A DNA stretch of 64,000 bases, taken from positions 62,001 to 126,000 of the forward strand of contig JAGFNQ010005193.1 of NCBI GenBank assembly GCA_024364735.1, written 5' to 3'. This stretch comes from Boesenbergia rotunda (taxonomy: Eukaryota > Streptophyta > Magnoliopsida > Zingiberales > Zingiberaceae). A program made the translations under genes and the position numbers. The notes under the pieces are model-generated. The model saw nothing but the letters and a program-made list of their open reading frames with translations, did no database searches and had not been told where the DNA came from. Within the stretch, counting starts at the first letter, position 1. Each line of letters opens with the position of its first letter. Below are positions 24,690 through 35,646 of the stretch, piece after piece.

Positions 24690-25450
24690 TGATGGGGTTA
24701 AACACCCAGTGACTGACACGTGGGCTGATGAAGCTATGTGGCAGGATTTTTCGAGTCAGGACAACTCTTTTTCCATGACGCCCAGGCCCCCCTTGGGAAG
24801 GTGGATTTTTGAGACCAACTTGGGTAGACATAGTCCTGAAGATCACTCCAGAAGGACACACGCCCGAGATCATCTCGGGAAAGCAGGTCCGCGAGATCCC
24901 CTCGGGAAGGTGAACGCCCGGGATCCCCCTGGGCCAAAGAACCTCGAGATCATCTCGGGGTAGCGGAGCCCAAGGAGTACTCGACCTCAAATAACGATCC
25001 TCCTTGCTCGGATCGGTGGATAATCATCATTAATTACTGCAGGATAATTATGACTCATGATACGCGACCATCAAAGCCTTAATCGTCGCAACAGTCTAGA
25101 TTTGATGGCTGCGGAGACTATTACAAAGATTATCCAATAACCGACGATGGAGGGGACTTGGAAAAGAACATGGGGACACGTGTGACTGCCGCCTCTGGTA
25201 TAAAAGGTACCCCAACCCCTCAGGTAAGGGGGTTACGCACATTCTAACTCTTACATTTCTGCTTGTTTCCTTCCATCTCCTAAAAGCAGGCACTGACTTG
25301 AGCGTCGGAGTGGGCTCCGCCAGAAAACCTCCAGCGTGTTCCCCTAACGCTCGTGTTAATCTCGCTGGGGCGAAGCTCTTTCTCCTTCGTCATCATCCTC
25401 GTGGGCTGAACCCTGGTGACTAGCCGTCGACGTCGATTCCTTCCGAAACA
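24690..25450 (+). repeat. 3' LTR of gypsy element A, 761 bp
   Basis: It begins TGATGGGG right after a purine tract and ends CCGAAACA before the GATGC duplication. A TATA box (GGTATAAAAGG) lies at 25198-25208. U3 carries CCCGAG/CTCGGG palindromes at about 24860-24960. It matches the solo LTR at 52615-53370 and, more distantly, the LTR of element B. Confidence 0.9.
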
Positions 25451-25455
25451 GATGC
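25451..25455. repeat. Target-site duplication (right) of the nested gypsy element
   Basis: GATGC, identical to 19039-19043, directly after the 3' LTR end. Confidence 0.9.
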
Positions 25456-28244
25456 ATTATTTGATGCAAGATGAAGTTCAAAAAGAACCATTAAAGCCAA
25501 ATAATTTCAGACATTGTATTAGCTTTAGCTTTATATTCAACCTTAGTGCTTGAATGTGATACTGTAAGTTAGGTTACTTTTAGAATTCCAAGAGACAAGA
25601 TTTCATCTAAGAAATATTGCATATCAACTTGTAGATCGTTTGTCTTCAAGAGAGTTTGCCCAATCCGCATTGCTATCTGCATGTAAATCTCGAGATGATT
25701 TGCGATATAAAAGAAGACCATGTAAAATAATATCTTTGAGATAGTGAAATATTCTTTTAACACTATCCCAATTTTGCTCATTTAAAGCATGCATAAATTG
25801 ACTAGCACGATTTACTGCAAATATAATATTAGGCTATGTAATAGTGACATATTATAAGGCTTCAACAATGCTTCGATAAATCTATGGAGGATGAAGTTAT
25901 AGAGTTATTTATAGTAATTGGTGTAGAAACTGGACGCCCTCCATCCTTTTTGGCTCTTTGGAGAAGGCCAGTAATGTATTTGCACTTAAAGAGGAGATAA
26001 CCTTCCTCACGTGAAATAAGTTCAATACTAAGGAAAAAACGAACATTACCCAAATCTCGAGTAGGAAATTCCTGATCGAGAAGACTTAATAATGTTGTGA
26101 TACCCTTTTGATCGTTGTTGGTTATTAGGATATCATCGATATAAATAAGAAAAATTATCATCGATCCATCATTATATTTGTGTAATAGAGACGAGTCAGT
26201 CTTTTATCCAAAAAAATCCTTGAGCATATGACCAATTAGATAATAGATGAAACCATACACAAGGAGCTTATCAAATGTCATATAAAGATTTTTTGAGTTG
26301 ACAAACATGAGAAGAAAATTATAAATGAATGAACTCAGGTAGTTGCTCTATAAATACAATTTCCTCAAGATAGTCATGAAAAAATGCATTAGAAATGTCT
26401 AATTATCATACAAGCCAATTAAAACTAATAATTATGGATAATAATAGTCTGACAGATATAATTTTAATGATCGAACTAAAAATGTCATTGAAGTCAATAC
26501 TTGGTTGTTGACTAAATCTTTTGACGACAAGTCAAGCTTTATACCATTCAAGAAAATCATCAACTTGATGCTTAAGACGGAATGCCCATTTAGAGCCCAC
26601 AACATTCATTGAGAGAGTGCGCGGAACTAGGCTCCATGTTTTATTGTGAAGAAGTACATCAAATTCTGTAGTTATTGCACTACGCCAATTTAAATCCTTG
26701 TTCGCTTGTGTAAAACAATATGGTTTAATAGATTTTGAAGAAACCACTAGAGCTCTTGGAAGGGGATGTCGAGTTGTCATTGGTGGATATCGTGCATATA
26801 TGCTACTTAGAGAAGTATACAATGAGGAGCATTATCATTTAAATTACTTGTTGATGGTGATAAGAGAGTAGGCTGACATGGTGATTTTGATGATCGACTT
26901 GTATTATTTGAGGATCCAGAACTAGAAAGTATATTATTTTCGACTAGTGAGGCTTCTGAGAATGGTGCAACAACTTGAGGTGATTCCGATGGTATAAGAG
27001 AGTTATTCGAGATCTCTGGAGCAGGACCTAATATGCCATCACTTCTAACAATGTTAGGTGGCCTCAAGCCACCTGTATCTAGAGGAGAGATTGAAGAAGC
27101 TGCTAAAAAATGGAATAAAGACTCATCAAAAATATCATGTCATGATATATATATCCATCCTGTTGGTATGTACAAGCATGGATACCTATTGAGTAAATTC
27201 TTATGATTGAGGAAAACACATTATAGTAAACGAGAGTCAAGTTTGTGTTTAGTGTAGGGGCGTAACCATGGATAACATACACAATCAAAAATCCGATGAA
27301 AGGTATAGTTAGGAGTTTGATTATAATATTTTTCTAAAGGACACTTATGATTGAGTAATGGGATAGGAAGTATATTTATGAGATATACTGCAGTGCAAAC
27401 AACTTTATTCCAAAATTTACGTGAAACTGATGCATAATGATGAAGAGCTAAAGTAGTTTCAATTATATGTCTATGTTTTTTCTTAGCAGAGCTATTTTGC
27501 TTTGAAATGTGAGGATAAGATACTCGATAAATAATTTTACAAGAGACAAGATGACGATGAAGAGCTTGATATTTACCTTCCTAATCAAAATAAAGAAAGT
27601 GTATTTTACGATTAAAATATCATTCAACTTATCTTTTAAAATTACGTAATATATCTAGTAAATTAGATTTCCTCCTCATTGGATAGAGCCAAGTATATTT
27701 ACTAAAAATGATCGATGAAGGTAACATAATATTGGAAACCATGGTTAGATAAGATAGGTGCAGGGTCTCAAACATCCGAATGAATTATTTTAAGTGGAAA
27801 ATTAGAAACGTGATCAGATGAAGAGAAAAGTAGCTAATGACTTTTAAATTCCATGCATGTCCTATATGAATGAGATGGAGATGAGGAAAAAGTAGTTAAG
27901 CTATACCTATTAATGATTTACTGAATAATGCAAAGAGAAGGATGACCAAGTCGGGCATGCCAAGCAGGTTTATTTATGCGTTCATCAATGAAAGCTTTGA
28001 TTAAAGAAATTTGAAGATAGTAGAGGTCAATTTTTATTCCCCTTTGAAACACGATAGTATTTATTGATTTATCTTTTATAAGATAATGATTATGATAAAA
28101 TTCAAAAAAGACATTGTTATCATGGCAAAATTGACGTGTAGAGAATAAACTTTTAGTAATAGATGGAACATGAAAGATGTTACGCGTGTAAAAAGTATGA
28201 TTAGACAAATAAATGTACATGTTTCCAAGATTAGTAATTTGCAA
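25456..28244 (-). pseudogene. Copia pol remnant: GAG-pre-integrase, integrase, reverse transcriptase, start of RNase H
   Basis: Domains run right to left. 28244-27918 encodes the GAG-pre-integrase end (KPAWHARLGHPSLCIIQ). 27900-27100 is a decayed integrase region with only short open stretches. 26822-26532 holds the start of reverse transcriptase (NKTWSLVPR, VVGSKWAFRLKHQVD). 26161-25862 holds the catalytic centre (LIYIDDILITNNDQKG, giving YIDD) and LGNVRFFLSIELISREEGY. 25781-25456 is the start of RNase H, cut by the gypsy insertion and continued at 19038. Many stops and frameshifts; not functional. Order and the YIDD motif place it in Ty1/copia. Confidence 0.88.
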
Positions 28245-28794
28245 ACCTGAGCCATCGTCTACTTGTACCGAATCCGAACCAGTATATGGTAGTACTTCTG
28301 TAAAGATATTGTAGTCTGATATGAAATGATAAGTTATTCCAGTATCAATATACTATTCAGCAGATAAAACTTTTGAAGGTTTTATGAGTAGGCATAGACG
28401 AGAGAACTTTAGAATAGACTTGTGAAGCAGTTGTCTTAATACTATAGGACCATCAATAAAATTTGAATCAAATCGTCTAAGACATTGAATACCGATATGT
28501 CTAATTTAGAAATAAATTTGATATCTTCTTCAAATTTAAGGACCACCGATGAAGATTCTGTCGAATCTTTTAGGATATTGAATACAAATATGTCTAATTT
28601 GGAAATAAATTTGATATCTCTGAATATCTGACATTGAAAATAAAAGCAACAAAAGCAACATAAGTTGTTGTTGCTGTATCTTGACTTCTTGCTGAGAAAA
28701 GTTGCAAGAGTAAAAGAGAAAAGACAGAAGAAGAATGATGTCGCATAAAGCAGAAATGACGTGTATGGTAAGAAGAACTATGACTTTGATACCA

Positions 28795-28916
28795 TGTTAA
28801 AAGGAAGGAATAAAAAGAGGACAACAAAGAATATGAGCAATAATAAATCTTATTATTCATTGATGTTTATCTCTAAGGATAATACCCTATATATAGGGTA
28901 TAAAAGTACTTGAGCA
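28795..28916 (-). repeat. Copia 5' LTR, 122 bp, with adjacent primer site
   Basis: Partner of 18544-18665. The minus-strand TGGTATCAAAG primer site (tRNA-iMet type) starts directly at its inner edge (about 28784-28794). A TATATATAGGG segment in the LTR could supply the promoter. Confidence 0.82.
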
Positions 28917-29583
28917 TACGAAAAATTTCAAATTGAATTGTTTTTAGGTGTGTACCGGATGTGCGACGTATTGTGACAAATCAGGCTTATATGTATATAT
29001 CACCTTATAAGTATAAAATATTTTTTTCTTTATTTTTTTTAATCTTAGTATTAGAATTTAAATTTAGTTTTTTGGATTTAAAATTTGAATTATAATATTC
29101 AAATTTTAAAAAAAAAATTAAAAGATTATTGTTGCGCCTGTTTTGTATGTGTGCTCAGAACGCTGGAATTGATATAGTTTTTTTCCCCTCGAAATCAAGT
29201 TTATCAATTAGATTATATTATTTAAGTTAAAATTTTTTAAAATTTTACCTCTAGAGTTCTTTCTCAATTTGGTTATAGTATTCAAGTTTAATAAAAAATT
29301 AAAAACAAAAAAATTTAGATATTCACAAAGTATAGTAATGTATTTAGGATATTTGAGAAAATATTGATTTTCAAAAAATAAAAAATATATATAATCAGTG
29401 CGTCTGAATTGAATCTAAGCCCCCTAACAGGGGTGTATCTAAGTGCTTGAATTTCAATTCGAGTGCTCTGATCGAAGTCACGAATGCGCCTCGATTGGGT
29501 TATATCTGAGCGACCGAATTTCAATCTAAGCGCTTTGATCGAAATTACGAACAGTCACAAATGCGATAATAAAATATTAAAAT

Positions 29584-29585
<2 letters not shown>
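28917..29585. other. AT-rich spacer with a short tandem duplication
   Basis: No gene. Two related segments around 29448-29480 and 29516-29552 (GAATTTCAAT, then CTTTGATCGAA or CTCTGATCGAA, then ACGAA) form a direct repeat with a period of about 68 bp. Confidence 0.5.

Positions 29586-29621
<36 letters not shown>
29586..29621. repeat. TA dinucleotide microsatellite
   Basis: An uninterrupted TA run that directly borders the end of gypsy element B. Confidence 0.9.
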
Positions 29622-29625
<4 letters not shown>

Positions 29626-30279
29626 CTGGAAGGAATCGGCGGCGAGGACCGGTCACCGAGGTTTCGCCCACGTGGAAGTCGTTGGGGAGGAGAGGAACTT
29701 AGGGTCCTGCAAGGTTAACACGAGCGTTAGGTGATACGCCGGCAGGGGTCCGGCGAAGTCCACTCCGACGCTCAAGTTAGTTTCCATCCGAAGAATAAAG
29801 GTAGCAAGAAGTAGAAGGTGTATGTAGAGTGGAGAGACAGTAACTCTTACCGGAGGGGTTGAACTTCCTTTTATACTGACGTTGACAGATTAGACGTGCC
29901 CCTTTGATCGGTGTCATGTCTCCGATACTTACACCACACCCCCCTCTTTCGGCGGTGACCAGATATCCTTTGAAACGGTCTGCGCCATTATCCCCCGTTG
30001 CGACATTAAGGGTTGTGCAGACTTTTTCTACCAGGGATGATTATCCGTACCAAGAGGGGGGTCAGTACCCGAGGTCGGTTATTGCGGGGATTCCACCTCC
30101 CGAGGTGAGCTCGGGGTCCTCGGGACCGATAACTCCCGAGGTGCTCTCGGGACCTAACCTCCCGAGGTGCTCCCGGGAGGGGTCCCAGGGCCCGAGAAAG
30201 AAGGTCGCTTCGATCTGTCATATCGCGCCCCGCGGCTTCTTCATCCCTCGTGCCGGGCATGAACTATCCAACCCTATCA
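29622..30279 (-). repeat. 3' LTR of gypsy element B, about 658 bp
   Basis: On the minus strand it starts TGATAGGGTTGGATAG and ends CCGATTCCTTCCAGAACA. The U3 has repeated CTCGGGAGGT/CCCGAG words; the complement of TATAAAAGG lies near 29867-29875; the end matches element A (GAGCGTCGGAGTGG, CTCGTGTTAA). The same family, but a different subfamily from element A. Confidence 0.85.
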
Positions 30280-30765
30280 CAAGTCACCCCTTCAAGCCTG
30301 ATCGAAGGAAGTGTGGATGACTGATCGGACTGGTGCAGAGATGAAGAAGCTGCGAGCCTTCGCCTTCCTTATTACTCTTGTAATTATAAGGGGTCTTTGG
30401 ATTATAATCCTTATCTCGAGTTCCGAGAAATCCCCCTTAATGGTCCTGTCCTTTTCTCTTCGTCCTTTACCGCTCCGTTGGCGGACCGTGGAGCCCTAAG
30501 ATAAATCCAGTTAGTCTCGGGACTCTGGTTGATCTTTTGAACATGTCCCGTATCTTTACGAACTTTGCGGCAGCCAAATCGACACAGTTGCTCAGCGTAT
30601 GCACCAAGGCCACGTGCCTCTTCCCTTGTTTTGCGGCGGCCTCTTCTTGATACGTGCTACGGGCTATCTGAAATGACGTCAGTAAGGGATATTCGTAGCC
30701 TGAGACAACCCGTTAATGTCATCGACGTTCCGTTCTCCTATTGCTCTGAGGGGTGTGCCGTAGCC

Positions 30766-30780
30766 CTATAAAAGCGAGTG
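30766..30780 (+). promoter_or_regulatory. TATA box of the antisense gene in element B
   Basis: CTATAAAAGCGAGTGCAACG lies about 150 bp before the ATG at 30922 and corresponds base for base, with one change, to the box at 24248-24231 in element A. Confidence 0.7.
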
Positions 30781-30921
30781 CAACGGCCCTCTGCGGCCTC
30801 CTCACCCTATCTGCCATCTGGAGTTCTCCTTGCTTAGCTATCCCTTTCGCCGCCGCGCCCTTTAGCCGAGAGTAAGTCGCCATTTACCCTGTTGCTCCTT
30901 TATTCTATCCCCCTCGGTCTG

Positions 30922-33416
30922 ATGGAGAAGAAAAAGAAGTCTGCAAGTGACGCCGAGTGCTCCTTGAAAGAGTTGGGATTTCGTTCCGAGTGGTATGAGA
31001 CTATCTTCTTCAAAGTGAGGTTGGAATCCCTTCAGATTGCCTGCCAAAAATACGGTATCCCTATAGATTGGGAGGTAAGGGTCCCTTCCTCAGGTCAATC
31101 GCCGGTAACCACCTGTGAGGGTTTTTACACCTTCTTTTTGAGGCAACTAGAATTAGGGCTTCGCTTCCCTATTCCTCCCTACTTCATGAATGTTGCCCAG
31201 TACTTCCGTATCCCACTCCAACAACTGGCTCCCAACGCCTTCGCCCAGATGGGTAGGGCCTTCGTCGTCTTCAAGCTTTTCGACATTCCTCTGACCCCCC
31301 GATTCTTTCATTTCTTTTTTGTCCCAGTTGGGTCTCGGGGGGCAATTAGCTTTACGTACCACCTATCCTGGCCATAGATTTTTGGGGGGCCTCCCTTCCT
31401 CGCACAAAGGATGGAAGGAGCGATTTTTCTATATTCGCCTTCCCGAGCGTCCCTTTAGCCACATTCACTGGACGGAGAACCTGCCTCCTGTCCTGGACCT
31501 TGGCGACTTTCAACAGGATGCGGGATATCAGAGAGCCATGGGTATTCTGGCTAGGATGGAATTCCATGGACTTTAGTTGGTGCAGTGCGAGGAGCTCCTC
31601 TACCGGGTTGAAATTTGTCCGAAGATTATACCCCTCGACTCCAGCCTTCGTAAGTTATTTTCATACTTGGTGCAGTTCCTGATTAATGCTGACTGATGTT
31701 CTCTTGTTTTTTTATTCTGCAGGCAACATTATGTTTTCCCTCGTGATGAACAAGTTCTTGAAGTGGGACCAGACTAACGAGCAGGCGTTGGTTTTAGGCT
31801 CGGTATCTTCGACTCCCGCTGGAATCCCCCCCCCCCCCCCCCCGAGGTTGACGAGGTGGTGGGAGAGTCGTCTGCAAGCCCAGCAGTGCCCTGGGCCCCC
31901 ACGGACATCGGAGCCTCGGAGTTGCCCCCGGTCCTGGAAGGGGGGGTCAACTGCTCCTATTACCGAGGCTTGAAAGGGGAGAGTGGTACCTCCTCCGTCG
32001 ATCGTACCCTCAGAGATCCATGTGTTTGAAAAGAAGCGTCGGGAGCATCGATCCCAAAGGGATCGACTCCTGAAACGGTTGAAGAAAGGCTTATCTCCAG
32101 CGTCTTTGTGTTTGGCTACCCCTGAGGATGCGGCTTCACGATCCCTGAGCGTTCGGGAAGAGTCTTCTTCTCCTATCGTTGAGACGCCCGTTTCTGCCAC
32201 CGCTGCCCCAGCTCTCCCGGTCGGCCCTCCGGCTATTCCTCGAGGCAAAGAGGTGTCCACGCATCCACATCGCTCTCACCGGAAGGCGTCCAAGGCGAAA
32301 AAGAAGGCAGCCGACAGTTCTCAATCCATCAAAATAAAGGGGGTTGCTTCCGAGGCACTGCCGAGCGCTTCAAGTACAGAAGAAGATGTCCCTGACCCCG
32401 GAGACGTTCCCAGTCAGTCAGGGGTCCCGACCGAGGGAACTCTTCCTTCTCCCATCATACCATGGCGGGTAGCTAGGTCAGCCCGCTACCGGGGCATGCT
32501 ACACCAATCCCTACTGACGGTAAATAGTTGTGGTGCGCTTTTTATTTTCCTCAAAGTCCTTCTACTGACTGTCTGCATCTGCCCTATAGGTGGCTTCTAA
32601 CTGTGCAGCCACCAGCCGCTTGTTGTGCTCCCAAGGGTTACTGAAGACCTCCTCCGGAAGGTGGCAGATGCCGAGGCCGAAACCGACCGGGCTCGTGAGG
32701 CGGGACTCATGCAGTTGGAGGTCAGCCGGGCTCTTCGCGAGAAAAGTGAGCATTATCTGGCCGACTTAATATCGGCCGAGGACGCCCTGCACGGATACAA
32801 ACTCCGGGAACGCCTTGAATCCGAGAGGAACCAGATGCTTGAAGGGGAGCTGCAGAAGCTATCACAGGAGCGGGATCAACTCCAGACCCAAACGAGAGAG
32901 TTGACCGGTCAAGTTAACCTCCTGGAATCCGCGAAGAATGTCTTGGAGGATTGGGATGCGGACCGAGAGCGCTTGATGGCTCTGCGAGATCATGACTTGG
33001 AGCTGTCGAGCTCTCATGCAGCCGATCTTCAGGATCAAGTGACCCGGGTCAAAGCACAAATTGCTGCTGCTACTCAGAAACTCCAGGAGGTGCAAGAGAC
33101 TCAAGCTTATCTATTCCAGGAGGTGGCGACACTGAAAGCTGCCAAGGAGGAGGCCGAGGCTAAGATACAGTAGCAGCAGAGTGTCCATGCAATTCAACTA
33201 TCCCGGCTCGAGGCATAGTCCAGGGCTATGTTCTTGGAGTCGGAGGAGTATGCTGAGGTGGTGGTCGTGCAAGCATTGAAGCGCCTCAAACAGGGCTTCT
33301 ATGGTGCTATCTGCCAGTTGGAGAAGGACCAGCTATTGAAACCCGGCTCGGACTTACGTGCGATAATTGTCCAGTGTGTTTGGGACGATCTGCCTCTGGA
33401 GGAGCGGGATTTATAG
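30922..33416 (+). pseudogene. Antisense gene of gypsy element B: gypsy-type-transposon-like domain plus coiled coil
   Basis: Homologue of 24103-21616. It starts MEKKKKSASDAECS (30922), then YGIPIDWEVRVPSSGQSP, FPIPPYFMNVAQYFRIPL and QLAPNAFAQM. A frame change near 31360 separates it from KERFFYIRLPERPFSHIHWT and a stop follows FHGL at about 31576. A C-run of about 17 lies at 31827-31843. After a possible intron (acceptor before 31723) NKFLKWDQTNEQAL resumes. A 70-bp GT-AG intron (32520-32589) matches the 69-bp intron of copy A, and just after it copy B has lost one base. The long heptad region is well kept (ELQKLSQERDQLQTQTRELT, 32625-33173), then ALKRLKQGFYGAICQLEKDQ and the stop at 33416. 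At least three disabling changes, so a pseudogene, but two diverged copies share exon structure. Confidence 0.75.
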
Positions 33417-33589
33417 GATATATAGGCATAGACTCCCTGACAGTCCCTCACCCGCTGTATCTTCTTCTTTTTAAGCTCTCTTTTTTGTAGGACAAGTGGG
33501 TGGTCATTTTATTATTGAATATCAACTTCACTTATATTTGGAGGGACTTCTTGTTCCTCTTAGAATGCCAGCTCCGAGGAAAGTTGGGA

Positions 33590-33922
33590 GGCTGTTGGGT
33601 TTAATCAGTTCTTGGCTGGGCGTGTACGGCTCCGAGGCCAAGCCTACACACCAAGGGGTTGTAGGGTTTAATCAGCTCTTGGCCGGGTATATACAGCTCC
33701 GAGGCCAAGCCTACACACCAAGGGGCTGTAGGGTTTACTCAGCTCTTGGCTGGGCGTGTACAGCTCCGAGGCCAAGCCTACACACCAAGGAGCTGTAGGG
33801 TTTAATCAGCTTTTGGCCGGTGTGTACAGCTTCGAGGCCAAGCCTACACACCAAGGGGCTATAGAGTTTAATCAGCTCTTGGCCGGGCGTGTACAGCTCC
33901 GAGGCCAAGCCTACACACCAAG
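33590..33922 (-). repeat. 67-bp minisatellite, about five units, in element B
   Basis: Units repeat AATCAGCTCTTGGCCGGG, GTGTACAGCTCCGAGGCCAAG, CCTACACACCAAGGGGCTGTAGGGTTT. The reverse complement is clearly homologous to the element A unit (AAACCCTAC, GTAGGCTTGG, CCAAGAGCTG in the same order). CTTGGCC and GGCCAAG in each unit allow a hairpin. The array is cut at 33922. Confidence 0.88.
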
Positions 33923-35646
33923 GTATTTGATTGACATGAATTCAGAACCACTTCAGTGACACAAGGACTGATGCTCAGGAACATATCATGTGCAGAGCTG
34001 AAAACTGAAAACAGGGGAATGATACGCATGAGGTGGAAACTGAGCTCACTTGACACGATTTCAGAAACATTACACTGAGGATTCAAGAATTAAAGTTGAA
34101 TGGCTGAATTCGAAGCTGAAATGCAGAAAGAAAAATTGAAACGCAGCATGTGCAGGAATTGCAGGAACACCAAACTGAACAAAATTCGAAAATGAAACTA
34201 AAAGTGAAACAACTTAACTCAACTAAACTAACACACTAGATGTGAAATAAACTAAAGAATTCAGAAATAAAGTGGATTTGCAGAAAAGAAACTGGCACGC
34301 AGCTGAAAATCTGATACACAAGGTGCAAAAAATTGATACGCAGCTTGACCAAATTCAGAATTGAATTGCAACGAAACAAACTGAAATTAAAAACAATTAT
34401 CCACTAAACAAGCTTCCCAAACTACTTAACTTGAAGATTTAAAACCTAATTAAGCTAAACAATTCAGAAAACCAACTCAAACATGCTGATACAAAAATTT
34501 CAGAAACAGAATTCGTGGCAGAAATTACAGCTACTGCAAAAATAGAAAATTCACAAAAAAAACTACTCCTCAACCCTTCCCGAGCTCAAGAATTCCTTGT
34601 TTGTCACGCAAGGGCAAGCCAAGAACCCCTTCGGCTCCACAAATCTCTGGAAGTAAGCTTCAAATCTCGACTCTGCTCAAACTGTACCAGCTGGGAGAAT
34701 TCCAATCCGAACTCTTCGATATCAGTTTAATGGGTTGCGATGATGATTTGGAGATGCTCTGAGCTCACCTGAGAAACCGTACAAGTGGCTCAGATCATCG
34801 GAAATGGATCGTGGATGAGGATCGAGTGATCGGACCACAAAGCTGTCGAAACCCTCAAACAACTCTGTCCGGTGCCAAATTGAGCTGAATTTTCAACCGA
34901 AGCTACCTCCAATGATCCAAATCTTGATCTAGGATTGAAGTTGAGGGGTCACGCCTTCAAAACTAAGAAATTTGCAAAAGAAACGAAGAAGAACGAACTA
35001 TTGCGGCGAAGACACGACGAGCTGAAGAGTTGGTAAATTTTCCTTAAGTAATTAGCATTGGACTTCTCAGATTGATTTGAGGAAATCCAACGGCTGATCT
35101 TGCTCTGATTTGAGCCAAACTTTGAGGATATTGATCAGGGGTCAGGATCTACCTCGTGGTAGCTCGGATCCTCCAGATTTACAACGGATGGTCCAGATCA
35201 ACTCAATCTTTGAATGGACGATCTAAGCCCTCCGAGCTTGATCTAATGGTTGAATGAGCTCTGATTGGGATGAAACCTTCAGATCTTGATCAAAGTGCTT
35301 GATCAACCCTAACCCTAGCTCGGATTGCTTCAGATGGTCCCGGATGGCTCAGATCTAGCCGCTTTTGAATCGGACGGCCCGGATTAATCCGAAGCTTGAT
35401 AATTTGATCCGGTTCCACTTCCAACTCAAGTTTGACCTAGTATGCCCTAGGTCCATGAACCTTTCATGCCTACAAAAATAGATCAAAAATTTAGTGGCTA
35501 AATAATCCAAATATGTGTAAATTTACAATTAAGTCCAAAATAAGAGAAAGTTCTAAAACCTAGGGTAAAATCACAATTAAGCAAGCAAAACATGGGTCAA
35601 ACATGGATTTTAGCAATTAAAATGATCAACAAAATGGTACTTATCA
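33923..35646 (-). repeat. Truncated 3' LTR of the Athila-like element
   Basis: Matches 41373-43109 from GTATTTGATTGACA to GGTACTTATCA. The remaining 1.17 kb of the LTR (the part equivalent to 40205-41372) is missing because of the junction with element B at 33922/33923. Confidence 0.92.

Larger units (their letters stand above)
19044..25450 (+). mobile_element. Ty3/gypsy Tat-type LTR retrotransposon A, pol-less, inserted in the copia element
   Basis: The element runs from TGATAGGG (19044) to CCGAAACA (25450) with a 5-bp target duplication. The 5' LTR is truncated near 19541, so the primer site and most of gag are gone. Next come a gag-end/protease remnant (about 19720-20453), a 67-bp minisatellite (20433-21290), an antisense gene (24103-21616) and a purine-rich tract (GAAGGGAGGGACTTG) just before the 3' LTR at 24690. 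No reverse transcriptase, RNase H or integrase remains. Tat assignment rests on the GGPTGGDSNRARKAH-like and retropepsin sequence and on the 3' architecture. Confidence 0.88.
18544..28916 (-). mobile_element. Ty1/copia LTR retrotransposon, decayed and split by a nested gypsy element
   Basis: Direct 122-bp LTRs bound the element at 18544-18665 and 28795-28916, both reading TGTTAWAAAGGAAGGAAT at the left. Next to the right-hand LTR, on the minus strand, TGGTATCAAAG is a good match to the initiator-tRNA-Met primer site used by most copia elements. Pol domains run right to left in copia order. Subtracting the nested insertion (19044-25455) leaves about 4 kb, short for an autonomous copia element, and the gag region is largely missing. 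No 5-bp target duplication is visible (ATAGT left, TACGA right), so the outer ends may have changed or recombined. Confidence 0.85.
29622..33922 (-). mobile_element. Ty3/gypsy Tat-type LTR retrotransposon B, 3' part only
   Basis: In minus orientation the 3' LTR is 30279-29622. To its right are the complement of a purine tract (GAAGGGGTGACTTG), an antisense gene reading rightwards (30922-33416) and five units of the same minisatellite as element A (33590-33922). The sequence then jumps without transition into the middle of an Athila-like LTR at 33923, so gag, pol and 5' LTR are missing. Order and spacing mirror element A. Confidence 0.85.
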
